64,000 nucleotides of DNA from Sagittula sp048553715 (GTDB lineage Bacteria > Pseudomonadota > Alphaproteobacteria > Rhodobacterales > Rhodobacteraceae), in contig NZ_JBLZNC010000001.1 in NCBI RefSeq assembly GCF_048553715.1, positions 310,001 through 374,000 of the forward strand. Direction: 5' to 3'. The stretch's first letter is position 1; every line of letters begins with the position of its first letter. Made by a program: the position numbers and the translations under genes. Below, one piece after another: positions 7,894 to 18,298 of the stretch. The notes below the pieces were generated by a model. It was given only the letters and a program-made list of their open reading frames with translations, was not told where the DNA came from and made no database searches.

Positions 7894-9602
7894 GCCAAGG
7901 CCCCGCAAACGGGCGGCTGCTGCGGGCCATTGTGCTGGCGGTGGTCGCAGCGGGGCTTTTGACCCCGATCATGGCGGGGCTGTGGCAAACGGCGCGCGCA
8001 GGCTTTGGCGTGCTGCCGGTCATCGGCGCCACGGAGCCAAGCCTTGCGCCCCTGCAGGTGTTTCTGTCGCAGCCGGGTCTGTGGGCCAGTCTGCGCGCCA
8101 CGCTGATCAGCGGCATCGGATCATCCGTCTTGGCGCTGGGGCTGGCGGTTGGCCTCGCCGCTGTGGCGCAGCGCAGGCTGCAAGCGGGACTGGGCGCGCG
8201 GCTGTTGGTGCCGTTTCTTGCCACCCCGCATGCCGCCGTTGCCATCGGGCTGGCCTTTGTTCTCGCCCCATCAGGCTGGATCGCGCGTCTGATCGCGCCG
8301 GTGATGGGCTTGACCGCACCACCGGGGATCGCCAGCGTCGGTGATCCCTACGGCATAGCCTTGATGGTCGGATTGACGCTCAAAGAGATGCCGTTCCTGC
8401 TGTTGATGATCCTGTCCGCGCTGGGGCAAATCCGGCTGCGTCAGACCATGGCGGTGGGGCGGTCCTTGGGCTACGGGCGCGGGCTGGTGTGGATCAAGGT
8501 GATCCTGCCGCAGATCTGGCCCCTGATCAGGCTGCCCATGCTGGTGGTCATCGCCTATGCGCTGTCGGTGGTGGATATGGCGCTGATCCTTGGCCCGTCG
8601 AACCCGCCCACGCTGGCGGTGATGCTGATGCGGCTGTTTTCCGATCCTGACATTGCCATGCTGTTGCCGGCCTCTGCCGGGGCGCTGGTTCAACTGGTGT
8701 TGGTGGTTGCGGCCTTTGGCGCGCTGTGGCTGGTCGAACGCGCGCTGCGGCCCATCGGTCTGTGGTGGTTGCGGCGCGGGGGGCGCGGTGCGTCGGCAGA
8801 GCCGGGGCTGAAGGCCGCCGCCGCCGCCGCCACAGCGCTGTTCGGATTGGGTGTCGCGGGCTTTGCGGCCCTTGCGGTATGGTCGCTGGCATGGCGCTGG
8901 TCGTGGCCGCATATACTGCCGCAAAGCTGGTCGACAAAGGCATGGCTGCGCGGCAGTGACGGCTGGCTGGAGGCGTTGGGCACCACGCTGGGACTTGCAC
9001 TGACCACCACGGCGCTGGCCCTGATCGTAACAATTGCATGGCTCGAAGGCGAGGATCGTGCCGGGCGGGGCCGCGCCACATGGGCGGAGGCACTGGTCTA
9101 TCTGCCACTGCTTTTGCCGCAGATCGGGTTTCTGTATGGCTTGAACATCCTGTTTCTGCGCACCGGTGTGATGATCCATTTCTGGGCTGTGGTCTGGGCG
9201 CAAACGCTGTTTGTCTTTCCCTACGTTATGATTGCGATGACCGGGCCTTGGCGGGCGCTCGACCCGCATCTGGTGCGGGCGGCGGGCGCGCTGGGGGCGG
9301 GACCATGGCGGCGCTTGTTTGCGGTAAAACTGCCGGTTTTGCTGCGCCCGATCCTGACGGCGGCGGCCGTCGGCGTTGCGGTCAGCGTGGCGCAATATCT
9401 GCCGACGCTGTTCATGGGGGCAGGGCGGGTTGCCACCCTCACGACCGAGGCGGTGGCGCTGTCGTCGGGCTCTGACCGACGGATCACCGCCGTCTACGCG
9501 GTGCTGCAGGCGCTGGTGCCGCTGGCGGGCTACGCTCTGGCCTTTGCCATCCCCGCTGTGGCACATCACAACCGCCGCGCCCTGAAAGGAAATGACACGT
9601 GA
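7890..9602 (+). CDS. ynjC: ABC transporter permease with two fused permease domains (YnjC-like)
   Basis: A 570-residue inner-membrane protein containing two tandem permease domains. Each half has about six hydrophobic helices and its own EAA-type loop: AVGRSLGYGRGLVWIKVILPQ near residue 190 and AAGALGAGPWRRLFAVKLPV near 470. One chain therefore supplies the whole channel. The start is GTG at 7890, overlapping the stop of the binding-protein gene, so translation is probably coupled. Its own 3' end overlaps the ATPase start in the same way. Confidence 0.88.
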   Translation: MSQGPANGRLLRAIVLAVVAAGLLTPIMAGLWQTARAGFGVLPVIGATEPSLAPLQVFLSQPGLWASLRATLISGIGSSVLALGLAVGLAAVAQRRLQAGLGARLLVPFLATPHAAVAIGLAFVLAPSGWIARLIAPVMGLTAPPGIASVGDPYGIALMVGLTLKEMPFLLLMILSALGQIRLRQTMAVGRSLGYGRGLVWIKVILPQIWPLIRLPMLVVIAYALSVVDMALILGPSNPPTLAVMLMRLFSDPDIAMLLPASAGALVQLVLVVAAFGALWLVERALRPIGLWWLRRGGRGASAEPGLKAAAAAATALFGLGVAGFAALAVWSLAWRWSWPHILPQSWSTKAWLRGSDGWLEALGTTLGLALTTTALALIVTIAWLEGEDRAGRGRATWAEALVYLPLLLPQIGFLYGLNILFLRTGVMIHFWAVVWAQTLFVFPYVMIAMTGPWRALDPHLVRAAGALGAGPWRRLFAVKLPVLLRPILTAAAVGVAVSVAQYLPTLFMGAGRVATLTTEAVALSSGSDRRITAVYAVLQALVPLAGYALAFAIPAVAHHNRRALKGNDT

Positions 9603-10243
9603 GCCTGATGCTGGAAAACCTGATGGTCCGCCGCAAGGACGGGACGGGGCTGTTTGCGCCGCTGACGCTGGGCGTCGGACCGGGCAGCTTTGCCAGCGTC
9701 ATGGGACCGTCGGGCGTGGGCAAATCCACGCTTCTGGATGCGGTGGGCGGTCATCTGGGACATGGCTTTCACTGCGAGGGGCGTGTCGTTCTGGACGGTC
9801 GCGACGTGACGGCGCTGCCGCCCGAGGCGCGCCGCATCGGGATCGTGTTCCAGGATGCGGCGCTGTTTCCGCACCTGTCGGTGGGGGACAATCTGGCCTT
9901 TGGTCTGCGGCGCGACCTGCGCGGACGCGAAGCCCGTCGCGCCACCGTCAATGCGGCCTTGGATCAGGCGGGGCTGTCTGGCATGGCCGCGCGCGATCCC
10001 GCCTCGCTGTCAGGGGGACAGCGCGCACGGGCCGCACTCATGCGCACGCTGCTGGCCGAACCCGGGGCGCTGCTATTGGACGAGCCGTTCTCGGCTCTGG
10101 ATGCGGGGCTGCGGGCGGAGATGCGCGGCTTTACCCATGCGCAGGTCACAAGGTTGGGTATTCCATGCCTTCTGGTGACCCATGATCACGCCGACGCCGA
10201 GGCCGTTGGGGGAATTTGCGTGAATCTTTCCCCCTTTGCGTGA
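9599..10243 (+). CDS. ynjD: ABC transporter ATP-binding protein (YnjD-like)
   Basis: A 214-residue single NBD that powers the YnjBC importer. Walker A GPSGVGKS is at residues 36-43, the signature LSGGQRARAAL near 138, Walker B ALLLDEPFSALD near 155 and the H-loop VTHDHADAEAVGG near the end. It starts at GTG 9599, four bases overlapping the permease, after GAAAGGAAA. The final residues after VGG (ICVNLSPFA) do not look like the family's usual tail. They are encoded by DNA containing two 11-base copies of TTTGCGTGAAT (10215-10225 and 10235-10245), so the extreme C-terminus may have been replaced. All catalytic motifs are present. Confidence 0.88.
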   Translation: MSLMLENLMVRRKDGTGLFAPLTLGVGPGSFASVMGPSGVGKSTLLDAVGGHLGHGFHCEGRVVLDGRDVTALPPEARRIGIVFQDAALFPHLSVGDNLAFGLRRDLRGREARRATVNAALDQAGLSGMAARDPASLSGGQRARAALMRTLLAEPGALLLDEPFSALDAGLRAEMRGFTHAQVTRLGIPCLLVTHDHADAEAVGGICVNLSPFA

Positions 10244-10549
10244 ATTCACCGATCACGCGCCCACTTGGGTTGATTCGACCTGCCTTGCTGAAGATGTGTG
10301 ATCGTCGCATAAATTCATAATAATTACATGGTGCTGTGGGGTTAAGTTAAAGCTTAACCGTACCTTTGTCACAGCCGCTACACGTATTTCCTGTGCGATC
10401 AAGTCCAGCTTTCCCGCCTTCAGCGCGGTAGCGCGGTCTGACAGTCTGACCGAGCCAGCCAATTACAGACTGGCGACTGCAACTGCGGGTCAATTTCCGG
10501 CCTGCCGATAACTCGAAACCATTTTTAGCAATCTTTCTGGAGACTTATT
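10244..10549. other. 306-bp gene-free region with inverted repeat, upstream of peptide/protease cassette
   Basis: No credible gene on either strand. It is visibly more AT-rich around 10300-10360 than its surroundings. It contains an inverted repeat GGTTAAG-TTAAAG-CTTAACC at 10340-10359. TTAA cores here are eight bases apart, near but not at the CtrA spacing. It probably holds the promoter of the cassette starting at 10550. Confidence 0.5.
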
Positions 10550-10984
10550 ATGTCCCTTTCTCAACTCTCCGCCGAACAGCGCAAAGAAGTCGAAATGGAT
10601 CTGGCCACGCTGGAATCCGAATTTGGCGATCTGGGCTTTGATCTGATGTCCACCGACGACAAAAGCGCGGATGCGTTCTCGGAACTCGACGCAGAGCTGG
10701 CGGGCACCGATCTGGCCCCGATGGGCGTGTCGGGCATGTCCTATGACATGATGGGCCTTGGCGCCGACCCCGAAGTGGACGCGTTCTTTTTCTCGTTCAT
10801 CGCCTCCAAGGCAAAGAAGCTGATCCAGACGCTGGTCAAACTGGTGAAGCGCTACGGCGATTGCGTCCAGTGCGTGTCCAAGGTGACCAAGGCCGTCGCG
10901 CTGTTCAAGCAAAAGAAATACGCCGCCGCGATCAAGGCCGCCTACGACGCGTTCCGCTGCATCCAGAAGTGCGCCAAGGACTGA
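10550..10984 (+). CDS. Unrecognised small protein: acidic N-terminal half, cationic four-cysteine C-terminal half
   Basis: I do not recognise this 144-residue protein. Residues 1-80 carry about 19 Asp/Glu and only 3 Lys/Arg. Residues 81-144 carry about 15 Lys/Arg and 3 acidic residues. The junction is a hydrophobic patch, FFFSFIASKAKK (79-90), then a likely amphipathic helix LIQTLVKLVKRYG. Cysteines are C105, C108, C137 and C141, i.e. CxxC and CxxxC separated by a Lys/Ala-rich helical stretch, as in a disulfide-pinned helical hairpin. There is no signal peptide. The layout is that of an anionic pro-region masking a cationic peptide. CTGGAGA precedes the ATG. A strong hairpin follows the stop, then a small acidic gene and a subtilase gene on the same strand. 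Confidence 0.75.
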   Translation: MSLSQLSAEQRKEVEMDLATLESEFGDLGFDLMSTDDKSADAFSELDAELAGTDLAPMGVSGMSYDMMGLGADPEVDAFFFSFIASKAKKLIQTLVKLVKRYGDCVQCVSKVTKAVALFKQKKYAAAIKAAYDAFRCIQKCAKD

Positions 10985-11021
10985 GGCGTATCTGGTGGTG
11001 CGTGCCTTGTGCGCGCACCGA

Positions 11022-11049
11022 TCGGGCCGCGTCCCCTTACGCGGCCCGA
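11022..11049 (+). terminator. 11-bp perfect hairpin downstream of the peptide gene
   Basis: TCGGGCCGCGT (11022-11032) pairs perfectly with ACGCGGCCCGA (11039-11049) across a six-base loop and is followed by CTTT. It lies 37 bases after the peptide stop and 28 before the next ATG. It could act as a partial terminator, giving high peptide and low protease expression, or as an mRNA stabiliser. Confidence 0.7.
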
Positions 11050-11077
11050 CTTTCCCCATATTCAAACGGAGCCCGCC

Positions 11078-11341
11078 ATGCCTGCCTTGGATGACGTAAC
11101 CCCCTTTAGCCCATTGGGCGACCAGCTTGCCTATCTCGATGCGTTTCTCGCCGAGGACGGGGACGACCCTGACACCGCCGATGACCCGCGTGCGCGCGCA
11201 CTGTCGGCCCTGCACGAGGCGCGCGACCTGCTTGCCAGTCTGGAAACAGAGCCCACGGACACCGACCCGCCCACCGATGTGGCGGCGCGGCTCGACCAGA
11301 TCGAACAGCGGCTGAGCGCAATCGAAGATTTCTTTGGCTAA
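11078..11341 (+). CDS. Small acidic helical protein, unrecognised
   Basis: An 87-residue strongly acidic protein (for example FLAEDGDDPDTADD at residues 23-36). It has two probable helices, RALSALHEARDLLASLE and VAARLDQIEQRLSAIEDFF, the second with coiled-coil-like heptads. There is no signal peptide and no cysteine. An ACGGAG site precedes the ATG at 11078. It lies between the cationic peptide gene and the subtilase gene, all co-directional, 30 bases before the latter. It could be a partner, chaperone or immunity factor for the peptide, or an inhibitor of the protease; nothing in the sequence decides this. Confidence 0.7.
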   Translation: MPALDDVTPFSPLGDQLAYLDAFLAEDGDDPDTADDPRARALSALHEARDLLASLETEPTDTDPPTDVAARLDQIEQRLSAIEDFFG

Positions 11342-11371
11342 GCGCCAAACCTGCCAAACAGGAGACCTGAA

Positions 11372-13036
11372 ATGCCGGAGATTACATCCCTTCCGAAAAC
11401 CTATCGTATCAGCAAACCCCGCGTGGACGGGGCGCAGGCGGCTCATGCCGTCGATGACGTGGATCTGGACGCGGTGGCCGCCCAGATCGAAAGCCTCGCT
11501 CAGGCCTTTGGCATGTTGGACGAGGATGGCAAAACCATCCCCGCCGCCGAGGTTGAACAGACCCTGGAAAACAGCCGCCGTGGCAAGCATACCATCGTTG
11601 CGAAAATGACCGACAAGGTGCGCAGCCAGATCGAAAAACTCCATGGCGACAGCCTGTTGGTGGTCGAGGACGTGGTGATCGATCCCATGCGCGGCGGGAC
11701 ATTCGATGAAATGGTCCTGCCGATGAACCACTTTCCCGTCGACACCGACCAAGAGCTGTCATTCAAGATCCGCGTCGAGGGGCCGGATGGGCAGAAGATC
11801 TCTGGCGCGAAAGTGTCGCTTCAGGGCGGTATCTGGTATGACGAGGGGCTGACCAGCGCAAAGGGCCTTGTGACCTTGGTCATGTACGAGGAAACCCCCG
11901 ACAGCCTGCGCCGCCTGATCATCAAGCCGGTGGACGGCTACTGGTCGCGGGTGGTGGAACGCCCTGCGCTGGTGGCGGGACAGATCAATACGATCAAGCT
12001 TGTGCCGTTGGGAGAGGGGCTGGGCCAGCCAAATTTTCCGCAAACCCAGCTGCAAAGCTGGGGGATGACGGACATGGGGCTGACACCCTCGACCGCTGCG
12101 GCTGTCCCTGTGCGAGTGGCTGTGATCGACAGCGGCATTGATGCCAGCCATCCCGATCTGGCCCCCGGCACGGGGCGTGATTTCGGCGAAAGCGATGCGC
12201 CTGATCAAAGCTGGTCCAACGATGGCTCCGGTCATGGCACCCATGTGGCGGGGATGATCGCGGGGCTGGACAATGCGATGGGCGTTGTGGGCGGCACCGC
12301 CGCCGGGGCGCAGGTCTTTGCCAATCGCGTGTTCCCGAACGCCCGCATCTCGAAGCTGATCGCCGCGATTGACTGGTGCATCGACAACGAGATCGACGTG
12401 GTGAACATGTCGCTGGGGGGCAAAGCCTCGGATCAGGGGTTCGAGGATGCTCTGCTGGATGCGCAGGATGCGGGGATCCTATGCGTGGCGGCCACGGGCA
12501 ATGCGGCGACGGATGTGATGTATCCGGCCAAATATGCGTCGGTGCTGGCCGTGGCGGCCTTGGGCAAGCTTGGCAGCTTTCCTGACGACAGCAGCTTTGC
12601 CGGGCAGGTCAGCGACAAGACAGCGGGAGCCTATTTCGCCGCCAGTTTTACCTGCTTTGGCCCCGAGGTCGACGTCTGCGCGCCCGGTGTGGCCATCGTG
12701 TCGACGCTTCCGGGGGGCGGCCATGCCCCGTGGAGCGGCACCTCCATGGCCTGTCCGCATGTGGCGGCCTTTGCCGCCCGTCTGCTGCAGGAGCGGTCCG
12801 ATCTGCGGGACATGCCGCGCAATGCCAGCCGCGCCAAGGCGCTGTTTCAGGCGGTCAAGGACAGCTGTGTCGATCTGGGACTGCCGCCCGAGTATCAGGG
12901 GGCCGGTCTGCCCAGCCTGCGCAGCGATCTGCCGCCGCCGCCTGCACCACCTACGCCCGACACGGTGGCCAGCGCGGAATCCCGCGCCGTCGATATGATC
13001 GACGCGGCCATCACGCTGCTGACCGAGCCCGCCTGA
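11372..13036 (+). CDS. S8 family (subtilisin-like) serine peptidase without signal peptide
   Basis: A 554-residue subtilase. The catalytic triad is complete: D253 (VAVIDSGIDASHPDL), H288 (GSGHGTHVAG) and S458 (SGTSMACPHVAA), with oxyanion N377 (AATGN). Residues about 73-104 (HTIVAKMTDKVRSQIEKL and following) look like an I9-type pro-segment. Residues about 128-212 look like a carboxypeptidase-regulatory-like beta domain. The C-terminus has a proline-rich stretch (PPPPAPPTP, 521-529) and a short helix. No signal peptide is visible, so it would act in the cytoplasm unless exported by another route. It ends a three-gene co-directional set and is the natural candidate to process the 144-residue peptide. 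That link is inferred from position. Confidence 0.9.
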   Translation: MPEITSLPKTYRISKPRVDGAQAAHAVDDVDLDAVAAQIESLAQAFGMLDEDGKTIPAAEVEQTLENSRRGKHTIVAKMTDKVRSQIEKLHGDSLLVVEDVVIDPMRGGTFDEMVLPMNHFPVDTDQELSFKIRVEGPDGQKISGAKVSLQGGIWYDEGLTSAKGLVTLVMYEETPDSLRRLIIKPVDGYWSRVVERPALVAGQINTIKLVPLGEGLGQPNFPQTQLQSWGMTDMGLTPSTAAAVPVRVAVIDSGIDASHPDLAPGTGRDFGESDAPDQSWSNDGSGHGTHVAGMIAGLDNAMGVVGGTAAGAQVFANRVFPNARISKLIAAIDWCIDNEIDVVNMSLGGKASDQGFEDALLDAQDAGILCVAATGNAATDVMYPAKYASVLAVAALGKLGSFPDDSSFAGQVSDKTAGAYFAASFTCFGPEVDVCAPGVAIVSTLPGGGHAPWSGTSMACPHVAAFAARLLQERSDLRDMPRNASRAKALFQAVKDSCVDLGLPPEYQGAGLPSLRSDLPPPPAPPTPDTVASAESRAVDMIDAAITLLTEPA

Positions 13037-13177
13037 GGCCCGGTCGCGGAAGCGATAGGGACGCCTGTGCTCCCCGCGCGTTTCTATCGCTTTTCCGAAA
13101 ACTGAAATCCACGATTGGCGGATTATACTGCTATCCCGCGTGATCTATCTGTCTCTCGGCAACAACGGGAGAGACCG

Positions 13178-14164
13178 ATGCAAACCATGACCCTGACCTC
13201 TTATGGTCCCGACGCCGCCTTTACCGCCGCCGAGCTGCCGAAACCTGTGGCCACCGATGGCCATGTGGTTGTCGAGGTAAAAGCGACAAGTGTGAACACC
13301 GTCGACACGATGATCCGCGCCATGGGCCGCGACCTGCCGCTGTCGCCGGAATTGCCTGCGGTGCTGGGCATGGACTTTGCCGGCATCATCACCGAAGTGG
13401 GCGCAGGCGTGACGGGCTTCGCCGTGGGCGATGAGGTCTATGGCTGTGCGGGCGGTCTGGCCGATCTGCAAGGTGCGCTGGCCGAATTCATGCTGGCCGA
13501 TGCCCGCCTGATCGCGCACAAGCCCAAATCGCTGACCATGCGCGAAGCAGCCGCGCTGCCGCTGGTGGGCATCACCGCTTACGAGGGGCTGACCCGCGGT
13601 GGCGTGGCCGAGGGCCAGTCGGTTCTGGTGCACGGCGGCGCAGGGGGCGTGGGCCATCTGGCAGTGCAGATTGCGCGCCATCTCGGCGCCGATGTGTCTG
13701 CCACAGGCACCGGCGACGACCAGATGCGCATCATCGAAGGCTACGGTGCAAAATCCATTGATTTCAAAGCGGAAGAGGTCGTTGCTTATGTCACGGGTCA
13801 TACCGGTGGCGCAGGCTTTGACGTGGTGTTCGACACTGTGGGCGGCGCGAATATGACCAACTCCTTCGCCGCTGCGGCGCTGAACGGTCAGGTCGTGACC
13901 ACCGTGGCCCTGCTTGAGCTGGACCTGTCGCCCGCGCACTTCAAAGGTCTGTCGCTGCACATCGTGTTCATGTTGATCCCGATGCTGAATGATTTCCGCC
14001 GTGCCGCCCACGGCGAGATCCTGACAAAACTGGCTGAACTGGTCGATGCCGGTGCGGTGAAGCCGCTGCTGGACGCCGAACAGTTCACGCTCGATCAGGT
14101 CGGGGCCGCCTATGCCCGCCTGCAAAGCGGTCAGGCCTTGGGCAAGGTCGTGGTCGAGGTCTAA
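13178..14164 (+). CDS. Zinc-independent MDR family alcohol dehydrogenase / quinone oxidoreductase
   Basis: A 328-residue NAD(P)H-dependent oxidoreductase of the medium-chain superfamily, quinone-reductase branch. The N-terminal GroES-like domain contains VLGMDFAGIITEVGAGVTGFAVGDEV. The Rossmann fold has HGGAGGVGHLAVQIARHLGA near residue 150, and GFDVVFDTVGG is near 215. The cysteine/histidine set of zinc-dependent members is not evident. The ATG at 13178 is chosen because GGGAGAG precedes it. It is a single gene, convergent with oxyR. The substrate cannot be read from the sequence. Confidence 0.85.
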   Translation: MQTMTLTSYGPDAAFTAAELPKPVATDGHVVVEVKATSVNTVDTMIRAMGRDLPLSPELPAVLGMDFAGIITEVGAGVTGFAVGDEVYGCAGGLADLQGALAEFMLADARLIAHKPKSLTMREAAALPLVGITAYEGLTRGGVAEGQSVLVHGGAGGVGHLAVQIARHLGADVSATGTGDDQMRIIEGYGAKSIDFKAEEVVAYVTGHTGGAGFDVVFDTVGGANMTNSFAAAALNGQVVTTVALLELDLSPAHFKGLSLHIVFMLIPMLNDFRRAAHGEILTKLAELVDAGAVKPLLDAEQFTLDQVGAAYARLQSGQALGKVVVEV

Positions 14165-14201
14165 GTCCGCCCGCGCATGCGGACGGCAATACCGCCGCCT
14201 G

Positions 14202-15113
14202 TCACAGGGCGGCGGTTTCTTGTTGGGCCAGTCCCACTTCCTTGGCCACATCCGCGATGCGGGCAAATTGTTCGGCCAGCGGTGACGCCTTGCGCCAGAC
14301 AAAGCCGATGCTGCGCGAGGGTTGCGGTGCCTCGAAGCGAGTGACCGCCACGGGCGCGGATTGGGTTTCGACGGCGACGGCCATTTCAGGGATCAAGGTC
14401 ACGCCAAGCCCCACACCGACCATCTGCACCAACGTCGTGAGCGACGATCCATCCAAGCCATCACGCGGCATGGCGCTGCCGATCTGACAAAAGGACAGCG
14501 CGGCATCGCGAAAACAATGGCCTTCTTCCAACAGCAGCAGCCGCATCTGCGCCAGTGCCTCGCCATCGGGGACGGGGCGGTTGGCCTCGGACTGATGGCG
14601 CACCAGAACAAAGCTTTCGTCGAACAGCGGCATTTCCGTCAGCCCCGGTTCTGACACCGGCAGCGCCACCAAAGCCGCGTCGATTCGGCTAGCGTGCAGC
14701 TCCTCGATCAGACGCGGGGTGACGGTTTCGCGCACGCTGACCTCTAGCCCCGGGAATTCAGCAGCGAGATTGCCGATCAGGCGCGGCAGCAGATAGGGGG
14801 CGATGGTGGGAATGATGCCCAGCCGCAGCCGGTCCATCATGCTGCCCGACGCGCTGCGCGAGAAATCCCCAAGCTCCTCTGTCTGTCGCAAAATGGCAGA
14901 GGCGCGTTGCAGCACGTTCTCCCCGAACGCCGTCAATCGCACCTGCCGCGCGCCGCGTTCCACCAGCGGCTGGCCCAATTCCAGTTCAAGATCGCGGATC
15001 TGCACCGACAGCGCAGGCTGCGATATGGCACAGGCGTTTGCGGCCTGTCCGAAATGGCCGTGTTGGGCCAAAGCCTCGAAATAGCGAAGCTGTTTGAGGG
15101 TCACATTTATCAT
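14202..15113 (-). CDS. oxyR: Hydrogen-peroxide-responsive LysR-type regulator OxyR
   Basis: A 303-residue LysR-family activator. Residues 1-60 are the winged HTH (LKQLRYFEALAQHGHFGQAA...SQPALSVQIRDLE). The effector domain carries the OxyR redox pair C200 and C209 in LLLEEGHCFRDAALSFC, equivalent to E. coli C199 and C208. It is divergent from katG with a 228-base shared control region, the typical arrangement. On peroxide oxidation these cysteines form a disulfide and the protein activates peroxide-defence genes; katG is the obvious target. Confidence 0.93.
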   Translation of the reverse strand: MINVTLKQLRYFEALAQHGHFGQAANACAISQPALSVQIRDLELELGQPLVERGARQVRLTAFGENVLQRASAILRQTEELGDFSRSASGSMMDRLRLGIIPTIAPYLLPRLIGNLAAEFPGLEVSVRETVTPRLIEELHASRIDAALVALPVSEPGLTEMPLFDESFVLVRHQSEANRPVPDGEALAQMRLLLLEEGHCFRDAALSFCQIGSAMPRDGLDGSSLTTLVQMVGVGLGVTLIPEMAVAVETQSAPVAVTRFEAPQPSRSIGFVWRKASPLAEQFARIADVAKEVGLAQQETAAL

Positions 15114-15341
15114 AGGTTTTAATTATCGCAATCATGGGAAGTTTCAACTTAAACATATTGTCCGGGCGGGTTAGAAGCATTCCAGACTTGATGGGCAGGC
15201 GAAGATTTGTTTGTTTGCCACCTGCGGGGAACGGGACGCCGCTGTCTTGCTTCGCTGCGCAGGCCCACGAGGTAAAAGTTTTGTAACGGAATGGCTTACG
15301 CGCCATTCCTCACCAACCCGTTGATCTGAGGGAGATCGAAA
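15114..15341. promoter_or_regulatory. Divergent oxyR-katG control region
   Basis: A 228-base gap between the two divergent start codons, with an AT-rich stretch nearest oxyR (15115-15160). It must contain both promoters and presumably the OxyR site. I could not align a full ATAG-n7-CTAT-type OxyR box with confidence. A GAGGGAGATCG ribosome site precedes katG. Confidence 0.6.
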
Positions 15342-17540
<2,199 letters not shown>

Positions 17541-17566
17541 GCCCGCACGCTTGCGCAGTCAAAGAG

Positions 17567-17596
17567 GGGTCCGACCGTTTGGTCGGGCCCTTTTTT
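17567..17596 (+). terminator. Rho-independent terminator of katG
   Basis: GGGTCCGACC pairs with GGTCGGGCCC (one G·T-type mismatch region) across the loop GTTT and is followed by TTTTTT. It sits 27 bases after the katG stop. Confidence 0.92.
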
Positions 17597-17642
17597 GTTT
17601 CTTCGGATTGGCGGGCGTGCGTCTTTGTGGCTTAACGCGCCT

Positions 17643-18050
17643 ATGTGCGACATTCGACGGATCACCCCTGAGCAAACCATAGACCTGCGCCACCGTGTCA
17701 TGTGGCCTGACCTGCCGCGCGCGGCGGTCATGCTGGAGGACGATGCGCAGGGCTGGCACTATGGCGCCTTTGTCGACGGGGCGCTCTGCGGTGTTGGCAG
17801 TTTCTTCACCACCGACACGCGCTGCCGGTTGCGCAAACTGGCGGTGTCACCGGACCATCAGGGGCGGGGTTTGGCCACGGCCTTGTTGGATCACGCCATT
17901 GCCGACCTGCGCCGCGCCCATGTGACAGAGCTGTGGTGTGACGCGCGCTGCAGCGCGGTGGGGCTTTATCGCAAAACCGGCTTCGAGATCGGGACAGAGG
18001 TGTTCCACAAATCCGGCAAGGCCTATGTGATCGCATCGCGGCGCTTGTGA
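17643..18050 (+). CDS. GNAT family N-acetyltransferase
   Basis: A 135-residue acetyl-CoA-dependent N-acetyltransferase. The acetyl-CoA-binding motif A is LAVSPDHQGRGLATALLDHA near residues 68-87, and motif B is near CSAVGLYRKTGFEIG. The ATG at 17643 gives a normal GNAT start (MCDIRRITPEQ). It lies just after the katG terminator and is transcribed separately. The substrate is unknown. Confidence 0.82.
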   Translation: MCDIRRITPEQTIDLRHRVMWPDLPRAAVMLEDDAQGWHYGAFVDGALCGVGSFFTTDTRCRLRKLAVSPDHQGRGLATALLDHAIADLRRAHVTELWCDARCSAVGLYRKTGFEIGTEVFHKSGKAYVIASRRL

Positions 18051-18298
18051 CATCTGCCGCGCTTCACGCGTCTGCTGAGAAACAGGTGGCAACATTCTGA
18101 TTTAAAATGAATTTAGTGGGCGTTTGTGTGGTGTTCAGGGGCCGAGATCAACTGCCGACGCACCGCGCTCAACACCTCCACCCACGCGCATCACAGACCG
18201 CCGTTGCGGCAAACCGGTCAAGGTGGCTTTGCCCTGTGTGGACATGCGGCGCGCCCGGCGATACACCTGCGCGAAACCTAATGCATGAGGGGCGCGCC

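Noticed and set aside
10340..10359. CtrA box upstream of the peptide gene
   Set aside because: The TTAA cores are eight bases apart, not seven, and the motif lacks the TTAACCAT half-site.
18051..18298. Upstream extension of alaS to 18107
   Set aside because: The extra 64 codons are unlike any AlaRS N-terminus, and the canonical start follows at 18299.
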